Below, one piece after another: positions 18,770 through 27,392 of a DNA stretch of 64,000 nt. The DNA is taken from NCBI RefSeq assembly GCF_900103175.1, contig NZ_FNLF01000002.1, positions 3,920,136 through 3,984,135 of the forward strand, written 5' to 3'. The notes under the pieces were generated by a model. It did not search any database. It was not told the origin of the DNA and worked only from the letters and a program-made list of their open reading frames with translations. Each line of letters begins with the position of its first letter. Position 1 is the stretch's first letter. The DNA is from Tsukamurella pulmonis. Its GTDB lineage: Bacteria; Actinomycetota; Actinomycetes; Mycobacteriales; Mycobacteriaceae. Position numbers and translations under genes: made by a program.

Positions 18770-19492
18770 ATGCACGTCACCGCGAACGTCACCCTGCTCG
18801 ACATCGCCCTGCGCATCGCCGCGGGCGTCGGCTTCGGCACCCTGATCGGCCTCGAACGGCAGTACCGCGCCCGGATGGCGGGACTGCGCACCAACGCGCT
18901 GGTCTCCGTCGGCTCCGCCCTGTTCGTGGTGTTGTCCGCCTTCGGTTTCGAGGGCGGCGACCCCACCCGGGTCGCGGCGCAGATCGTCTCCGGCATCGGC
19001 TTCCTCGGCGGCGGCGTGATCCTGCGCGACGGCCTGACGGTCCGCGGCCTCAACACCGCCGCCACGCTGTGGTGCTCCGCCGCGGTCGGCGCCCTCGCCG
19101 GATCGGGCCTGTACGCCGCGGCGGCCCTCGGCACCGCCGTCGTCATCGCGGTGAACACCGCGCTGCGCTCCGTCGGACACGTCGTCGACAAGGCGCCCGA
19201 CACCGGCAAGGAGGCCCCCAGCCGCTACGAGTTCGTCGCCGTCACCCGCGACGAGAACGAGGCGCACGTCCGGGTGATGCTCGTGCAGGCCTTGAGCCGC
19301 ACCGTCTTCCACCTGCAGTCGATCAGCAGCAGCAACGCCGACGGGGGCCTCGTCGAGGTCCGCGCGACGTTGGCGGCGGACGGGCGCGACGACCGTGCGC
19401 TCGAGTCGGCCATCAGCCAACTGAGCATGGAGCCGTCGGTGACCGCGGTGCGCTGGAACGTGCTGAGCGAGCGCGAGGAGGCGGACCTGTGA
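18770..19492 (+). CDS. mgtC: MgtC/SapB-family membrane protein
   Basis: 240 aa. The N-terminal half is the MgtC membrane domain: LDIALRIAAGVGFGTLIGLERQYRARMAGLRTNALVSVGSALFVVLS, then GIGFLGGGVILRDGLTVRGLNTAATLWCSAAVGALAGSG, the family's most conserved stretch; about five spans. The C-terminal 90 residues (PSRYEFVAVTRDENEAHVRVMLVQALS...) resemble the ACT-like soluble domain of MgtC. MgtC supports growth at low Mg2+ and inside macrophages in several pathogens. Start ATG 18770 with GAGGGAGA upstream. First full gene after the M-box; its stop overlaps the permease start. Confidence 0.9.
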   Translation: MHVTANVTLLDIALRIAAGVGFGTLIGLERQYRARMAGLRTNALVSVGSALFVVLSAFGFEGGDPTRVAAQIVSGIGFLGGGVILRDGLTVRGLNTAATLWCSAAVGALAGSGLYAAAALGTAVVIAVNTALRSVGHVVDKAPDTGKEAPSRYEFVAVTRDENEAHVRVMLVQALSRTVFHLQSISSSNADGGLVEVRATLAADGRDDRALESAISQLSMEPSVTAVRWNVLSEREEADL

Positions 19493-21252
19493 GCACCACC
19501 TCCACCGCACCGCTCGCGGCCCGCGGGAGGGCCGGCCGGCGCGAGCGCGGCGCCGGGATCGCCGCCGACGTGCTCGTCGTCCTCGGCGCCGCCGCCCTGA
19601 TCTGGCTGACGATCCGCGTCGGGCAGGGCATGGGCGCGCCGATGGACCTGGCGCACAGCACCGCCCGCGTCGACACCGACCCGTCGAACCTGCCCTACTA
19701 CGCGCTGCGATCCCTGCTGCGCATGTTCCTCGCGCTCGCGGCGTCGCTGGTGTTCACCTTCGCCTACGCGGTGCTCGCCGCGCGCAGCCGGCGCGCCCGG
19801 GCGGTGCTCCTGCCGCTGCTCGACGTCCTGCAGTCGGTGCCGATCCTCGGCTTCCTGTCCGTGACCGTGACGCTGTTCATCGCCCTGTTCCCCGGATCCA
19901 CCCTCGGCCTCGAGTGCGCCGCGATCTTCGCGATCTTCACCTCGCAGGCCTGGAACATGACCTTCGCCTTCTACCAGAGCCTGATCAGCCAGCCGCGTGA
20001 CCTGGGCGAGGCCGCACAGGACCTGGGACTCTCACGCTGGCAGTGCTTCTGGCGCCTCGACGTGCCGAGCGGGATGATCCCGCTGGTCTGGAACGCGATG
20101 ATGAGTTTCGGCGGCGGCTGGTTCTTCCTCACGGCCTCCGAGGCGGTGTCGGTGGCGGGCCGCGAGTACGCACTCCCCGGGATCGGCGCGTACGTCGCGT
20201 CGGCCTCCGCCGACGGTGACCTCGGCCGCGTCGGGTGGGCGATCCTCGCGATGATCGTCGTGATCGTGGGCGTGAACCTGCTGTTCTGGAGCCCGCTCAC
20301 GGCCTGGGCCGAGCGCTTCCGGCTGGAGGACTCGGCGACCGGGCGCGAGCCGCGTTCGACGGTGCTGACCCTGCTGCGCCGCTCGCACATCGGCGCCGCG
20401 GCCGGGCGCGTACTCGCGCCCGTGGTCACCGTCGGCGACCGGGTCTTCGGGACGCTCGGCGGGCGGACGGGGACCGGCACCGTCGGCACACCCGCCCGCC
20501 GACGCCTGGGCGACCTGCTCTTCGCCGCGGTGGTCCTCGCGGTCCTGGGCTACGGCCTCTACCGCTGCGGCGAGGTGATCGCGCGCGACGCGGGGCTCGG
20601 CGAGGTCGGCCACGTCCTGCTGCTGGGCCTGGCGACGATGGCGCGGGTCGCCGTGGTGATGCTGGTGGCGACCGTCGTGTGGGTGCCGATCGGCGTGATC
20701 ATCGGGCTCAACCCCGCGCTGAGCCGCGCGCTGCAGCCGCTCATCCAGGTCTGCGCGAGCTTTCCGGCGAACTTCCTGTTCCCCCTCGTCACGGCCGTCT
20801 TCGTCGCGGGGAACATCCCGCTCGACGTCGGCGGCGTCGTGCTCATGGCGCTGGGCACGCAGTGGTACATCCTGTTCAACGTGATCGCCGCGGCCAGCGC
20901 GATCCCCGGCGATCTGCTCGAGGCCGCGGCCGACATGCGGCTCCCGCGCCTGATGACGTGGCGCCACGTCCTGCTCCCGGGCGTCTTCGCGGGGTACGTC
21001 ACGGGCGGCATCACCGCCGCCGGCGGCGCATGGAACGCCTCGATCGTGGCCGAGGTCGTCTCCTACGACGGGCAGGAGTACCACGCCTACGGCCTCGGCG
21101 ACTACATCGCGCGGGCCACCGCCGCCACCGGCGTCGAGCACACCGCGCACCTGCTGCTGGGCATCGTCGTGATGTGCCTGTTCGTGGTGGGCACCAACGC
21201 CGCCCTGTGGCGCCGCCTCTACCGACTGGCCGAGCGCCGCTACTCCCTCTGA
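19489..21252 (+). CDS. Fused double-domain ABC transporter permease
   Basis: 587 aa holding two binding-protein-dependent permease modules in tandem. Each has its EAA loop: EAAQDLGLSRWQCFWRLDVP in the first half and LLEAAADMRLPRLMTWRHVLLPG in the second, with about 12 membrane spans in all and a charged linker near residues 270-340. This fits the duplicated permeases of the nitrate/sulfonate-type ABC group (COG4986-like). GTG 19489 overlaps the mgtC stop (GTGA) and has GAGGAG 8 bases ahead, so it is translationally coupled to mgtC. No solute-binding protein gene is nearby. Under an M-box it may transport Mg2+ or a linked ion; the family itself does not reveal the substrate. Confidence 0.85.
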   Translation: MSTTSTAPLAARGRAGRRERGAGIAADVLVVLGAAALIWLTIRVGQGMGAPMDLAHSTARVDTDPSNLPYYALRSLLRMFLALAASLVFTFAYAVLAARSRRARAVLLPLLDVLQSVPILGFLSVTVTLFIALFPGSTLGLECAAIFAIFTSQAWNMTFAFYQSLISQPRDLGEAAQDLGLSRWQCFWRLDVPSGMIPLVWNAMMSFGGGWFFLTASEAVSVAGREYALPGIGAYVASASADGDLGRVGWAILAMIVVIVGVNLLFWSPLTAWAERFRLEDSATGREPRSTVLTLLRRSHIGAAAGRVLAPVVTVGDRVFGTLGGRTGTGTVGTPARRRLGDLLFAAVVLAVLGYGLYRCGEVIARDAGLGEVGHVLLLGLATMARVAVVMLVATVVWVPIGVIIGLNPALSRALQPLIQVCASFPANFLFPLVTAVFVAGNIPLDVGGVVLMALGTQWYILFNVIAAASAIPGDLLEAAADMRLPRLMTWRHVLLPGVFAGYVTGGITAAGGAWNASIVAEVVSYDGQEYHAYGLGDYIARATAATGVEHTAHLLLGIVVMCLFVVGTNAALWRRLYRLAERRYSL

Positions 21253-21280
21253 GCCACACCTCTATATAAGGAGCACTCCC

Positions 21281-22588
21281 ATGACCACGATCACCCGCCC
21301 CGGCGACCGCCCACTGATCCACCTCGAGGGCCTGACCAAGAGCTTCGAGGGCGCCACCGGAGAGACCCTCACCGTGCTCGACGACATCGACCTGAGCATC
21401 GCGCCGGGCGAGATCGTCGCGCTGCTCGGCCGCTCCGGCTCGGGCAAGTCGACGCTGCTGCGGATCATCGCGGGGCTCATCCCCGCCACGTCCGGCACCG
21501 TCGAGGCCGACGGCGCCGCCCTCACCGGCCCCAATCCGGGGACGGCGATGATCTTCCAGTCCTTCGCGCTCATGCCCTGGCTGACGGTGCAGGGCAACGT
21601 CGAGCTGGGGCTGCTCGCGCGGAACGTGTCCGCCGAGCACCGGCGCACCCGGGCGCGGGCGGCGATCGACACGATCGGCCTCGACGGCTTCGAGTCGGCG
21701 TATCCGCGCGAGCTGTCCGGCGGGATGCGCCAGCGCGTCGGCTTCGCGCGGGCGCTCGTGCTCGAGCCCGACCTGCTGCTGATGGACGAGCCCTTCTCCG
21801 CGCTCGACGTGCTCACCGCCGAGAACCTGCGCGGCGAGCTCGCCGAGCTGTGGGGCCAGGACGACTTCCCGACGCGCAGCGTCTGCATCGTCACGCACAA
21901 CATCGAGGAGGCGGTGCTGCTCGCCGACCGCGTCGTGGTGCTCGGCTCCAAGCCGGGCCGGATCGTGCACGAGACGTCGATCCCCCTCGCCAGGCCGCGC
22001 GACCGCACCGCGCCGGAGTTCGAGGCCATCGTCGACGAGCTGTACGGGGCGCTGACGGGGCGCACCGTCGAGATCGAGCACGCCCCCGACCCGGGCGACG
22101 CGACGCCCGTGAGCCGGCCGCTGCCCGATGCGGGGGTCGGCGGGCTCGCCGGGCTGGTCGAACTGGTGCACGCGCACGAGGGCCGTGCCGATCTGCCCGA
22201 CCTCGCGGCCGAGCTGACCTTCGAGATCGACGACATCCTGCCGCTGGTCGACGCGGCCGCGATGCTGGGCTTCGTCGAGGTCGACGGCAACACCATCGTC
22301 GTCACCGAGGTGGGGCGCCGATTCGTGACGGTGCCGCTCACCGAGGCGAAGGAGGTCTTCGCCCGGCAGGCGGCGACCCGCGCGCCGCTGGTGCGCACCG
22401 TCCTGCGCACGCTGCGGGCGGCCAAGGACGGCACCGCCCGGCTCGGCTTCTTCGTCGACCTGCTGCGGCGGGGCTTCGGGCCGGAGGACGCGGAGCGCCA
22501 GATGCGGCTGGCGATCGACTGGGGCCGGTACGCCGAGCTCTACGATTACGACGCCGACGACGAGCGGATCCGCCTCCACCGGGAATGA
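21281..22588 (+). CDS. ABC transporter ATPase with C-terminal AAA-associated domain
   Basis: 435 aa. ATPase domain (1-260): Walker A GRSGSGKST, signature LSGGMRQR, Walker B LLLMDEPFSALD and switch His in VTHNIEEA. The extra C-terminal part (about 300-430: LPDAGVGGLAGLVELVHAHEGRADLPDLAAEL..VVTEVGRRFVTVPLTEAKEVF.. and FFVDLLRRGFGPEDAERQMRLAIDWGRYAELYDYD) matches the 'AAA-associated C-terminal' domain found on ATPases that pair with duplicated permeases; it looks like a winged-helix regulatory unit. AAGGAG precedes the ATG; 28 bases after the permease. Third gene of the M-box operon. Confidence 0.87.
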   Translation: MTTITRPGDRPLIHLEGLTKSFEGATGETLTVLDDIDLSIAPGEIVALLGRSGSGKSTLLRIIAGLIPATSGTVEADGAALTGPNPGTAMIFQSFALMPWLTVQGNVELGLLARNVSAEHRRTRARAAIDTIGLDGFESAYPRELSGGMRQRVGFARALVLEPDLLLMDEPFSALDVLTAENLRGELAELWGQDDFPTRSVCIVTHNIEEAVLLADRVVVLGSKPGRIVHETSIPLARPRDRTAPEFEAIVDELYGALTGRTVEIEHAPDPGDATPVSRPLPDAGVGGLAGLVELVHAHEGRADLPDLAAELTFEIDDILPLVDAAAMLGFVEVDGNTIVVTEVGRRFVTVPLTEAKEVFARQAATRAPLVRTVLRTLRAAKDGTARLGFFVDLLRRGFGPEDAERQMRLAIDWGRYAELYDYDADDERIRLHRE

Positions 22589-22608
22589 CACCATCGTCAT
22601 TCGACCCT

Positions 22609-22690
22609 TTGTGATCGCATTGTGACCAACAGCACAATCGGCCGAACCGCCCCCCGAGAGGTTGTCTCGTCGCAATCATTTCGTTATCGT
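22609..22690 (+). promoter_or_regulatory. Promoter region of the M23 peptidase gene
   Basis: -35 TTGTCT (22662-22667) and -10 TATCGT (22685-22690) with a 17-base spacer would give a leader of about 90 bases. Upstream lies a direct repeat TTGTGA at 22609-22614 and 22620-22625, spaced one helical turn (11 bases), which could be a regulator site for cell-wall genes such as an MtrA-type box; the identity is a guess. Confidence 0.4.
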
Positions 22691-22784
22691 CGACGGGACG
22701 CGGATCACGAAGCGGTCACGATGAGGACATCGTCGGATCACCACGTGGTCCGAAGTGCGGTTTTACGGTTGGAGTAGGCGAGAT

Positions 22785-23786
22785 ATGACACGGAGTCGCG
22801 AGAACCACGTGCGCTGGCAAGGCGGCACGCAGGTCCTCGATGATGAGTCGATCACCGCGATCATCCCGCTGGATGAGCTCGAGAGCCGACTGGAAGCCGC
22901 CTACAGCGACACCTGGACCGATGCGCCGGACGACACCGGCCTGGTCTACCGCCCCTCCAGCTCCGAGGTCACGCAGGACCTCATGATCCCCGAGGTGCTG
23001 TTCACCGGGGACACCGAGATCGAGACGCAGGAGCCGCTCGAGGAGACCGCACTCCTCGACGCGCCCGAGGTCGCTCCCGAGCTCCTCCCCGCGCCCGTCC
23101 GCAAGGGCGGCAAGCACCGCGTTCCCGCTGCGCCGCACTCGCTCAAGGGTCGCGCCGCCCTGCTCGCCCTCGCCGCGGGCGCCACCGTCGCCGGTGCCGC
23201 TGTGGCCGGCTCCACCGGCAACGAGGGCCCGTCGACCTCGCAGCAGCCGATCGTCCCGCCCGCCGGCCCCGAGGCCAACGCCGCTCGTCAGGCGCCGCTG
23301 CCCGCCGCGCAGGACACCGAGCAGTTCGCGGCCGGCCTCGCCGGTGGCAAGGCCCGCAAGGACGCCGACGACAAGCGCATCATCGACTCGATGCGCCCGA
23401 AGGTGACCGCCCCCGTCAACGGCGCCACCCTCACCTCCAACTTCGGCACCCGCTGGGGCGCCATGCACGGCGGCCTCGACCTGGCCGCCCCGCTCGGCAC
23501 CCCGCTGTTCGCGGCCGCCGACGGCGTGGTCACCGACGCCGGCCCCGCCTCGGGCTTCGGCATCTGGATCAAGATCCGCCTCTCCGACGGCACCGTGCTG
23601 GTCTACGGCCACATGTACAACGTGAACGTCCAGGCCGGTCAGACCGTCAAGGCGGGCGACCTCATCAGCTGGGTCGGCAACAACGGCTACTCCACCGGCC
23701 CGCACCTGCACTTCGAGGTGCACGGCGTCGGCGGCGCGAAGCTGGACCCGCAGGCCTGGCTGGCCGAGCGCGGCATCCGCGTCTAA
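22785..23786 (+). CDS. M23 (LytM-type) peptidase, Rv0950c-like
   Basis: 333 aa. The first 110 residues are acidic and cytosolic, then one membrane span or signal anchor (about 113-135, ALLALAAGATVAGAAVAG), a linker, and a C-terminal M23 domain: LTSNFGTRWGAMHGGLDLAAPLGTPLFAAADGVV (first Zn His and Asp) and YGHMYNV ... STGPHLHFEVHG (HxH). All zinc and catalytic residues are kept, so it can cut peptidoglycan cross-links. Rv0950c lies next to uvrD1 in M. tuberculosis, as here. ATG 22785 is preferred over 22755 because of GGCGAGAT just ahead. A strong terminator follows. Confidence 0.88.
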   Translation: MTRSRENHVRWQGGTQVLDDESITAIIPLDELESRLEAAYSDTWTDAPDDTGLVYRPSSSEVTQDLMIPEVLFTGDTEIETQEPLEETALLDAPEVAPELLPAPVRKGGKHRVPAAPHSLKGRAALLALAAGATVAGAAVAGSTGNEGPSTSQQPIVPPAGPEANAARQAPLPAAQDTEQFAAGLAGGKARKDADDKRIIDSMRPKVTAPVNGATLTSNFGTRWGAMHGGLDLAAPLGTPLFAAADGVVTDAGPASGFGIWIKIRLSDGTVLVYGHMYNVNVQAGQTVKAGDLISWVGNNGYSTGPHLHFEVHGVGGAKLDPQAWLAERGIRV

Positions 23787-23800
23787 GCACCCGAACTCCA

Positions 23801-23834
23801 CGAAAGGCGCCCCGGATCACCGGGGCGCCTTTCG
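23801..23834 (+). terminator. Intrinsic terminator after the M23 peptidase
   Basis: Perfect 15-base arms CGAAAGGCGCCCCGG (23801-23815) and CCGGGGCGCCTTTCG (23820-23834), loop ATCA, with TTTC on the 3' side. It lies 15 bases after the stop. Confidence 0.9.
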
Positions 23835-23899
23835 CATGTTCAGGGGGCTTTCGCCCGTTCAGGCCCCTGCGTGCCCGGGCCTCGCGGGCCTGGTGGCGG

Positions 23900-24778
23900 C
23901 TAATCCCGTTCGACGCCCGCGCCGCGCACGGCCGGACGGGGTGCGATCACGCCATCGGCGCCGCGTGACCACGACACGACGACCGCGAGCAGCAGGCCGA
24001 TGCCGCCGAACATCGATAACGTGCTGAGATTGTCGAGACTGTCGTTCAGCCCATCGATGCCGGGGAAGCCATCGGCTGCGGTGAACCTCATGCTGTACCC
24101 CTCCGCCGCGATCCGGTGCGCATCCGACGCGAGCTCACCGACGATCGTCGCCGTCGCCGACGCGCTGAGCAGGCCAGCGTAGTACCTCTGGTTCTCCGCG
24201 TACGGGCCCGAGCAGTGCGCCAGGAAATACGTCGTCGCGACCGCAAGGATCGCGATCAGAACGGCGGCCAGCACACAGTCCGCCACGTCCGGCATGTTAC
24301 TGGCCGTGTACGCCCCGCCCGACGGGATCTGCAGGGTGAACTGCCCGTCGTCCGTTCTCGTTCCGAAGGTGTTCAGTGCACGCACTTCCGCAGTGACCAC
24401 CGCGAGAACGCCCCATGCGAGAGCCGTTCCCACAGCGACCGGAAGGATCGCGGATCGCCAGCCCCGCTGCCCGCCCCGGCGATCTCGTCCTCGCACCACC
24501 GGGAGAACGAGGGCGGTGACGGCCCCCGCGGTGAGCCCGACCCCCAATGTCGATGCCGAGGCCCCGGAGTAGCCGAAGCCGAATCGTCCGACCAGTTCCG
24601 CGAGCATCGCGCCGGCGAGTACCGCCAGAACGCCCCACCGCGCGGCTCGCGTGATCTTGATCCGCGACGGATTCCCGAACGCGATGAGCCGTGCCGGCAG
24701 TACGAAGGCGCACCCCAGAACGAGCACGCAGACGAGCGGCACCACCATCGCCGTCACGCCGACCAGTACATCCGACAT
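23900..24778 (-). CDS. Polytopic membrane protein of unknown function
   Basis: 292 aa with about five to six membrane spans: VLVGVTAMVVPLVCVLVLGCAFVL, WGVLAVLAGAMLAELVG, LGVGLTAGAVTALVLPVV, AILPVAVGTALAWGVLAVV, VLAAVLIAILAVATTYFLA and a last FGGIGLLLAVVVSW. No domain recognised. A 40-residue loop (TEVRALNTFGTRTDDGQFTLQIPSGGAYTASNMPDV) probably faces outside. Start ATG 24778 has GGGGGAC upstream. It stands alone between the M23 peptidase and uvrD1, both in other transcripts. Confidence 0.6.
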   Translation of the reverse strand: MSDVLVGVTAMVVPLVCVLVLGCAFVLPARLIAFGNPSRIKITRAARWGVLAVLAGAMLAELVGRFGFGYSGASASTLGVGLTAGAVTALVLPVVRGRDRRGGQRGWRSAILPVAVGTALAWGVLAVVTAEVRALNTFGTRTDDGQFTLQIPSGGAYTASNMPDVADCVLAAVLIAILAVATTYFLAHCSGPYAENQRYYAGLLSASATATIVGELASDAHRIAAEGYSMRFTAADGFPGIDGLNDSLDNLSTLSMFGGIGLLLAVVVSWSRGADGVIAPRPAVRGAGVERD

Positions 24779-24915
24779 CCGTCCCCCGTCCGTCGCCGTC
24801 ACCTGATAGTGACACCGGGACAGTGCAATCGACACCAAACCGACGGAACCGGATCAAAGTCGGACCAGGGTTACGGCGGCTGGTGCCGCGCGCCGCGGGG
24901 CGATCGGGGTGCGGG

Positions 24916-27342
24916 CTAGAGCTTCTCCATCGGCAGGCCGCCGAAGGTCATCAGGGTGACGGTGCCCGACGAGCCGAAGTCGAAGGTGGCGCGCTCCATC
25001 GGGCCCGCGCCGGTGATCGCGGTGACGGTGCCGAGGCCGAACGAGTCGTGCGAGACCCGGTCACCGACGGCGAGCGTCAGCTTGTTCGCCCGGCGCGAGG
25101 GCTTGGGCGCCCGCTTGGGGGTCCAGCCACCGTCGGAGCCCGAGGACCGGTCCCGACCGCCGTAGCCGCCGCCCCCGCCCCACGACGGGCGGTCCTGGCC
25201 GAAGACGCCGCGGGAGCCGCCGCCGAACTGGCTGCGCTTCGGCTCCAGGCGGCGCCAGTCGATGAGGTGCTGCGGGATCTCCGCCAGGAACCGCGACTCG
25301 GGGTTCTGCATCGGATCGCCCCACGTCGCGCGGATCATCGCGCGGGAGAGGTAGAGGCGCTCGCGGGCGCGGGTGATGCCCACGTAGGCGAGGCGCCGCT
25401 CCTCGGCGAGCTCGGACTCGTCGCCCAGGGCGCGCATGTGCGGGAACTGCCCGTCCTCCCAGCCGGTCACGAAGACCACGGGGAACTCCAGGCCCTTGGC
25501 GGTGTGCAGGGTCATCATCGTGACCACGCCCGCCTCGCTGTCGGGCACCTGGTCGGCGTCCGCCACCAGCGAGACCCGCTCCAGGAAGGCGGCCAGGGAG
25601 CCGGGCTCGGGCGCACCTTCCTCGACGACGACGTCCGTGAAGTCCTGCGCGGAGAACTCCCGCGCGACGCTGATCAACTCCTCGATGTTCTCGAGGCGCG
25701 CGCCGTCCTGCGGGTCCGACGAGCCCTCCAACTCGGCCCGGTACCCCGTCTTCTCGACGACGGCCTCGAGCAGGTCACCGAGGTCCTGGTCCTCGTCCGC
25801 GGCGATGCGGCGCAGATCGGCCATGAGTCCCGCGAACGCGGCGATCGCGTTGCGCGAGCGCGGGTTCAGCATCGCGACGGTGCCGTCGACCGCGTCCTCG
25901 ATAGCGGTGCTGAACGTGCCACCACGGTTCTCGGCGTGCACCGTCAGGCAGGCCTGGGCGCGATCACCGATGCCACGGCGCGGGGTGTTGATGATGCGCT
26001 GCAGGCTGACGGTGTCGTTCGGATTGTCGATGGCGCGCAGGTACGCGACGAGGTCGCGGACCTCCTTGCGCTCGTAGAAGCGGACGCCGCCGACCACCTT
26101 GTAGGGCACGCCGTGGCGGATGAAGACCTCTTCGAGCACGCGCGCGGCGGTGTTGGTGCGGTAGAAGACCGCGACGTCGCTGTACTTGACGCCCCGGTCC
26201 GCCAGCGCGTCGATCTCCGAGACCACGAAGCTCGCCTCGTCGTGCTCATTGTCGGCGACGTAGCCGGTGATGAGGTCACCGTCGCCCTGGTCGGTCCAGA
26301 GTTTCTTCTCGCGGCGGCCGGCGTTGCGGGAGATGACCGCGTTGGCCGCCGAGAGGATGGTCTGGGTGGAGCGGTAGTTCTGCTCCAGCAGGATGGTCTC
26401 CGCGTTCGGGAAGTCCCGCTCGAACTCCTCGATGTTGCGGATCGTGGCGCCGCGGAAGGCGTAGATGGACTGGTCCGCGTCGCCCACCACGCACAGCTCG
26501 CTGGGCTCGACGCCGTCCGCGTCGGTCTCCAGGCCCACCAGCTCACGCACCAGCACGTACTGCGCGTGGTTGGTGTCCTGGTACTCGTCGACCATCACGT
26601 GCCGGAAGCGGCGCCGGTAGTACTGCGCGACGTTGGGGTGCGACTGCAGCAGCGCCACCGTCTCCCCGATGAGGTCGTCGAAGTCGAAGGCGTTCGCCCC
26701 GCGCAGGCGAGCCTGGTAGGTGCCGTACACCTCGGCGACGGTGACCGCGAACGGCTCCCCCGTCTTCGCCGCGTCGGCCGAGGCCTGCTCCGGATCGATC
26801 AGCTCGTTCTTGAGGTTGCTGATGTGGGTGGCGAGTGCCCGCGGCGCGAACTTCTTCGCGTCCAGCCCCATCTCCTTGACGATCATGGTGAGCAGCCGGC
26901 GCGAATCGTCCGCGTCGTAGATGGAGAAGTTGGAGTTCATGCCCGGCAGCAGGCCGGCCTGGGCGCGGAGGATGCGCACGCAGGTGGAGTGGAACGTGGA
27001 GACCCACATGATCTTCGCGCGGGGGCCGATGAGGGCCGCGACGCGCTCGCGCATCTCGGCGGCGGCCTTGTTGGTGAAGGTGATCGCGAGGATCTGGCCG
27101 GGGTGCGTGTTGCGGGCGGCCAGCAGGTAGGCGATGCGCCGGGTGAGCACCGCCGTCTTGCCCGAGCCCGCACCCGCGACGATGAGGAGCGGCGAGCCCT
27201 CGTGCAGCACCGCGGCGCGCTGCTGCGGGTTCAGCCCGTCGAGCAGTTCCTGGCCACGTTCCTGCCTCTCCACCTGCGCTTTCTCGCGGGAGAAGGGCTG
27301 GCGCTGGCGGAGTCCGGACTGCTGCGGTGCTGGGTTACTCAT
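24916..27342 (-). CDS. uvrD1: UvrD/PcrA-type ATP-dependent DNA helicase (UvrD1)
   Basis: 808 aa superfamily 1A helicase with all motifs: GSPLLIVAGAGSGKTAVLTRRIAYLL (Walker A), LAITFTNKAAAEMRERV (Ia), MVDEYQDTNHAQY (Walker B), VVGDADQSIYAFRGA (III), LEQNYRSTQTIL (IV), VVTMMTLHTAKGLEFPVVF (V) and RRLAYVGITRARERLYL (VI). The C-terminal tail (NKLTLAVGDRVSHDSFGLGTVTAITG) is the Tudor-like domain that binds RNA polymerase, and in mycobacteria Ku. It unwinds DNA in nucleotide excision and break repair. Neighbour of the M23 peptidase as in Rv0949/Rv0950c. Confidence 0.96.
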   Translation of the reverse strand: MSNPAPQQSGLRQRQPFSREKAQVERQERGQELLDGLNPQQRAAVLHEGSPLLIVAGAGSGKTAVLTRRIAYLLAARNTHPGQILAITFTNKAAAEMRERVAALIGPRAKIMWVSTFHSTCVRILRAQAGLLPGMNSNFSIYDADDSRRLLTMIVKEMGLDAKKFAPRALATHISNLKNELIDPEQASADAAKTGEPFAVTVAEVYGTYQARLRGANAFDFDDLIGETVALLQSHPNVAQYYRRRFRHVMVDEYQDTNHAQYVLVRELVGLETDADGVEPSELCVVGDADQSIYAFRGATIRNIEEFERDFPNAETILLEQNYRSTQTILSAANAVISRNAGRREKKLWTDQGDGDLITGYVADNEHDEASFVVSEIDALADRGVKYSDVAVFYRTNTAARVLEEVFIRHGVPYKVVGGVRFYERKEVRDLVAYLRAIDNPNDTVSLQRIINTPRRGIGDRAQACLTVHAENRGGTFSTAIEDAVDGTVAMLNPRSRNAIAAFAGLMADLRRIAADEDQDLGDLLEAVVEKTGYRAELEGSSDPQDGARLENIEELISVAREFSAQDFTDVVVEEGAPEPGSLAAFLERVSLVADADQVPDSEAGVVTMMTLHTAKGLEFPVVFVTGWEDGQFPHMRALGDESELAEERRLAYVGITRARERLYLSRAMIRATWGDPMQNPESRFLAEIPQHLIDWRRLEPKRSQFGGGSRGVFGQDRPSWGGGGGYGGRDRSSGSDGGWTPKRAPKPSRRANKLTLAVGDRVSHDSFGLGTVTAITGAGPMERATFDFGSSGTVTLMTFGGLPMEKL

Positions 27343-27392
27343 CTCCCGTCCAGCCTAGCCGGGACGGCTGACAGGTTTCCGCCACCCGGCGA

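Noticed and set aside
22609-22625. CRP site ahead of the M23 peptidase gene
   Set aside because: Both halves read TTGTGA in the same direction; a CRP site needs an inverted TCACA half.
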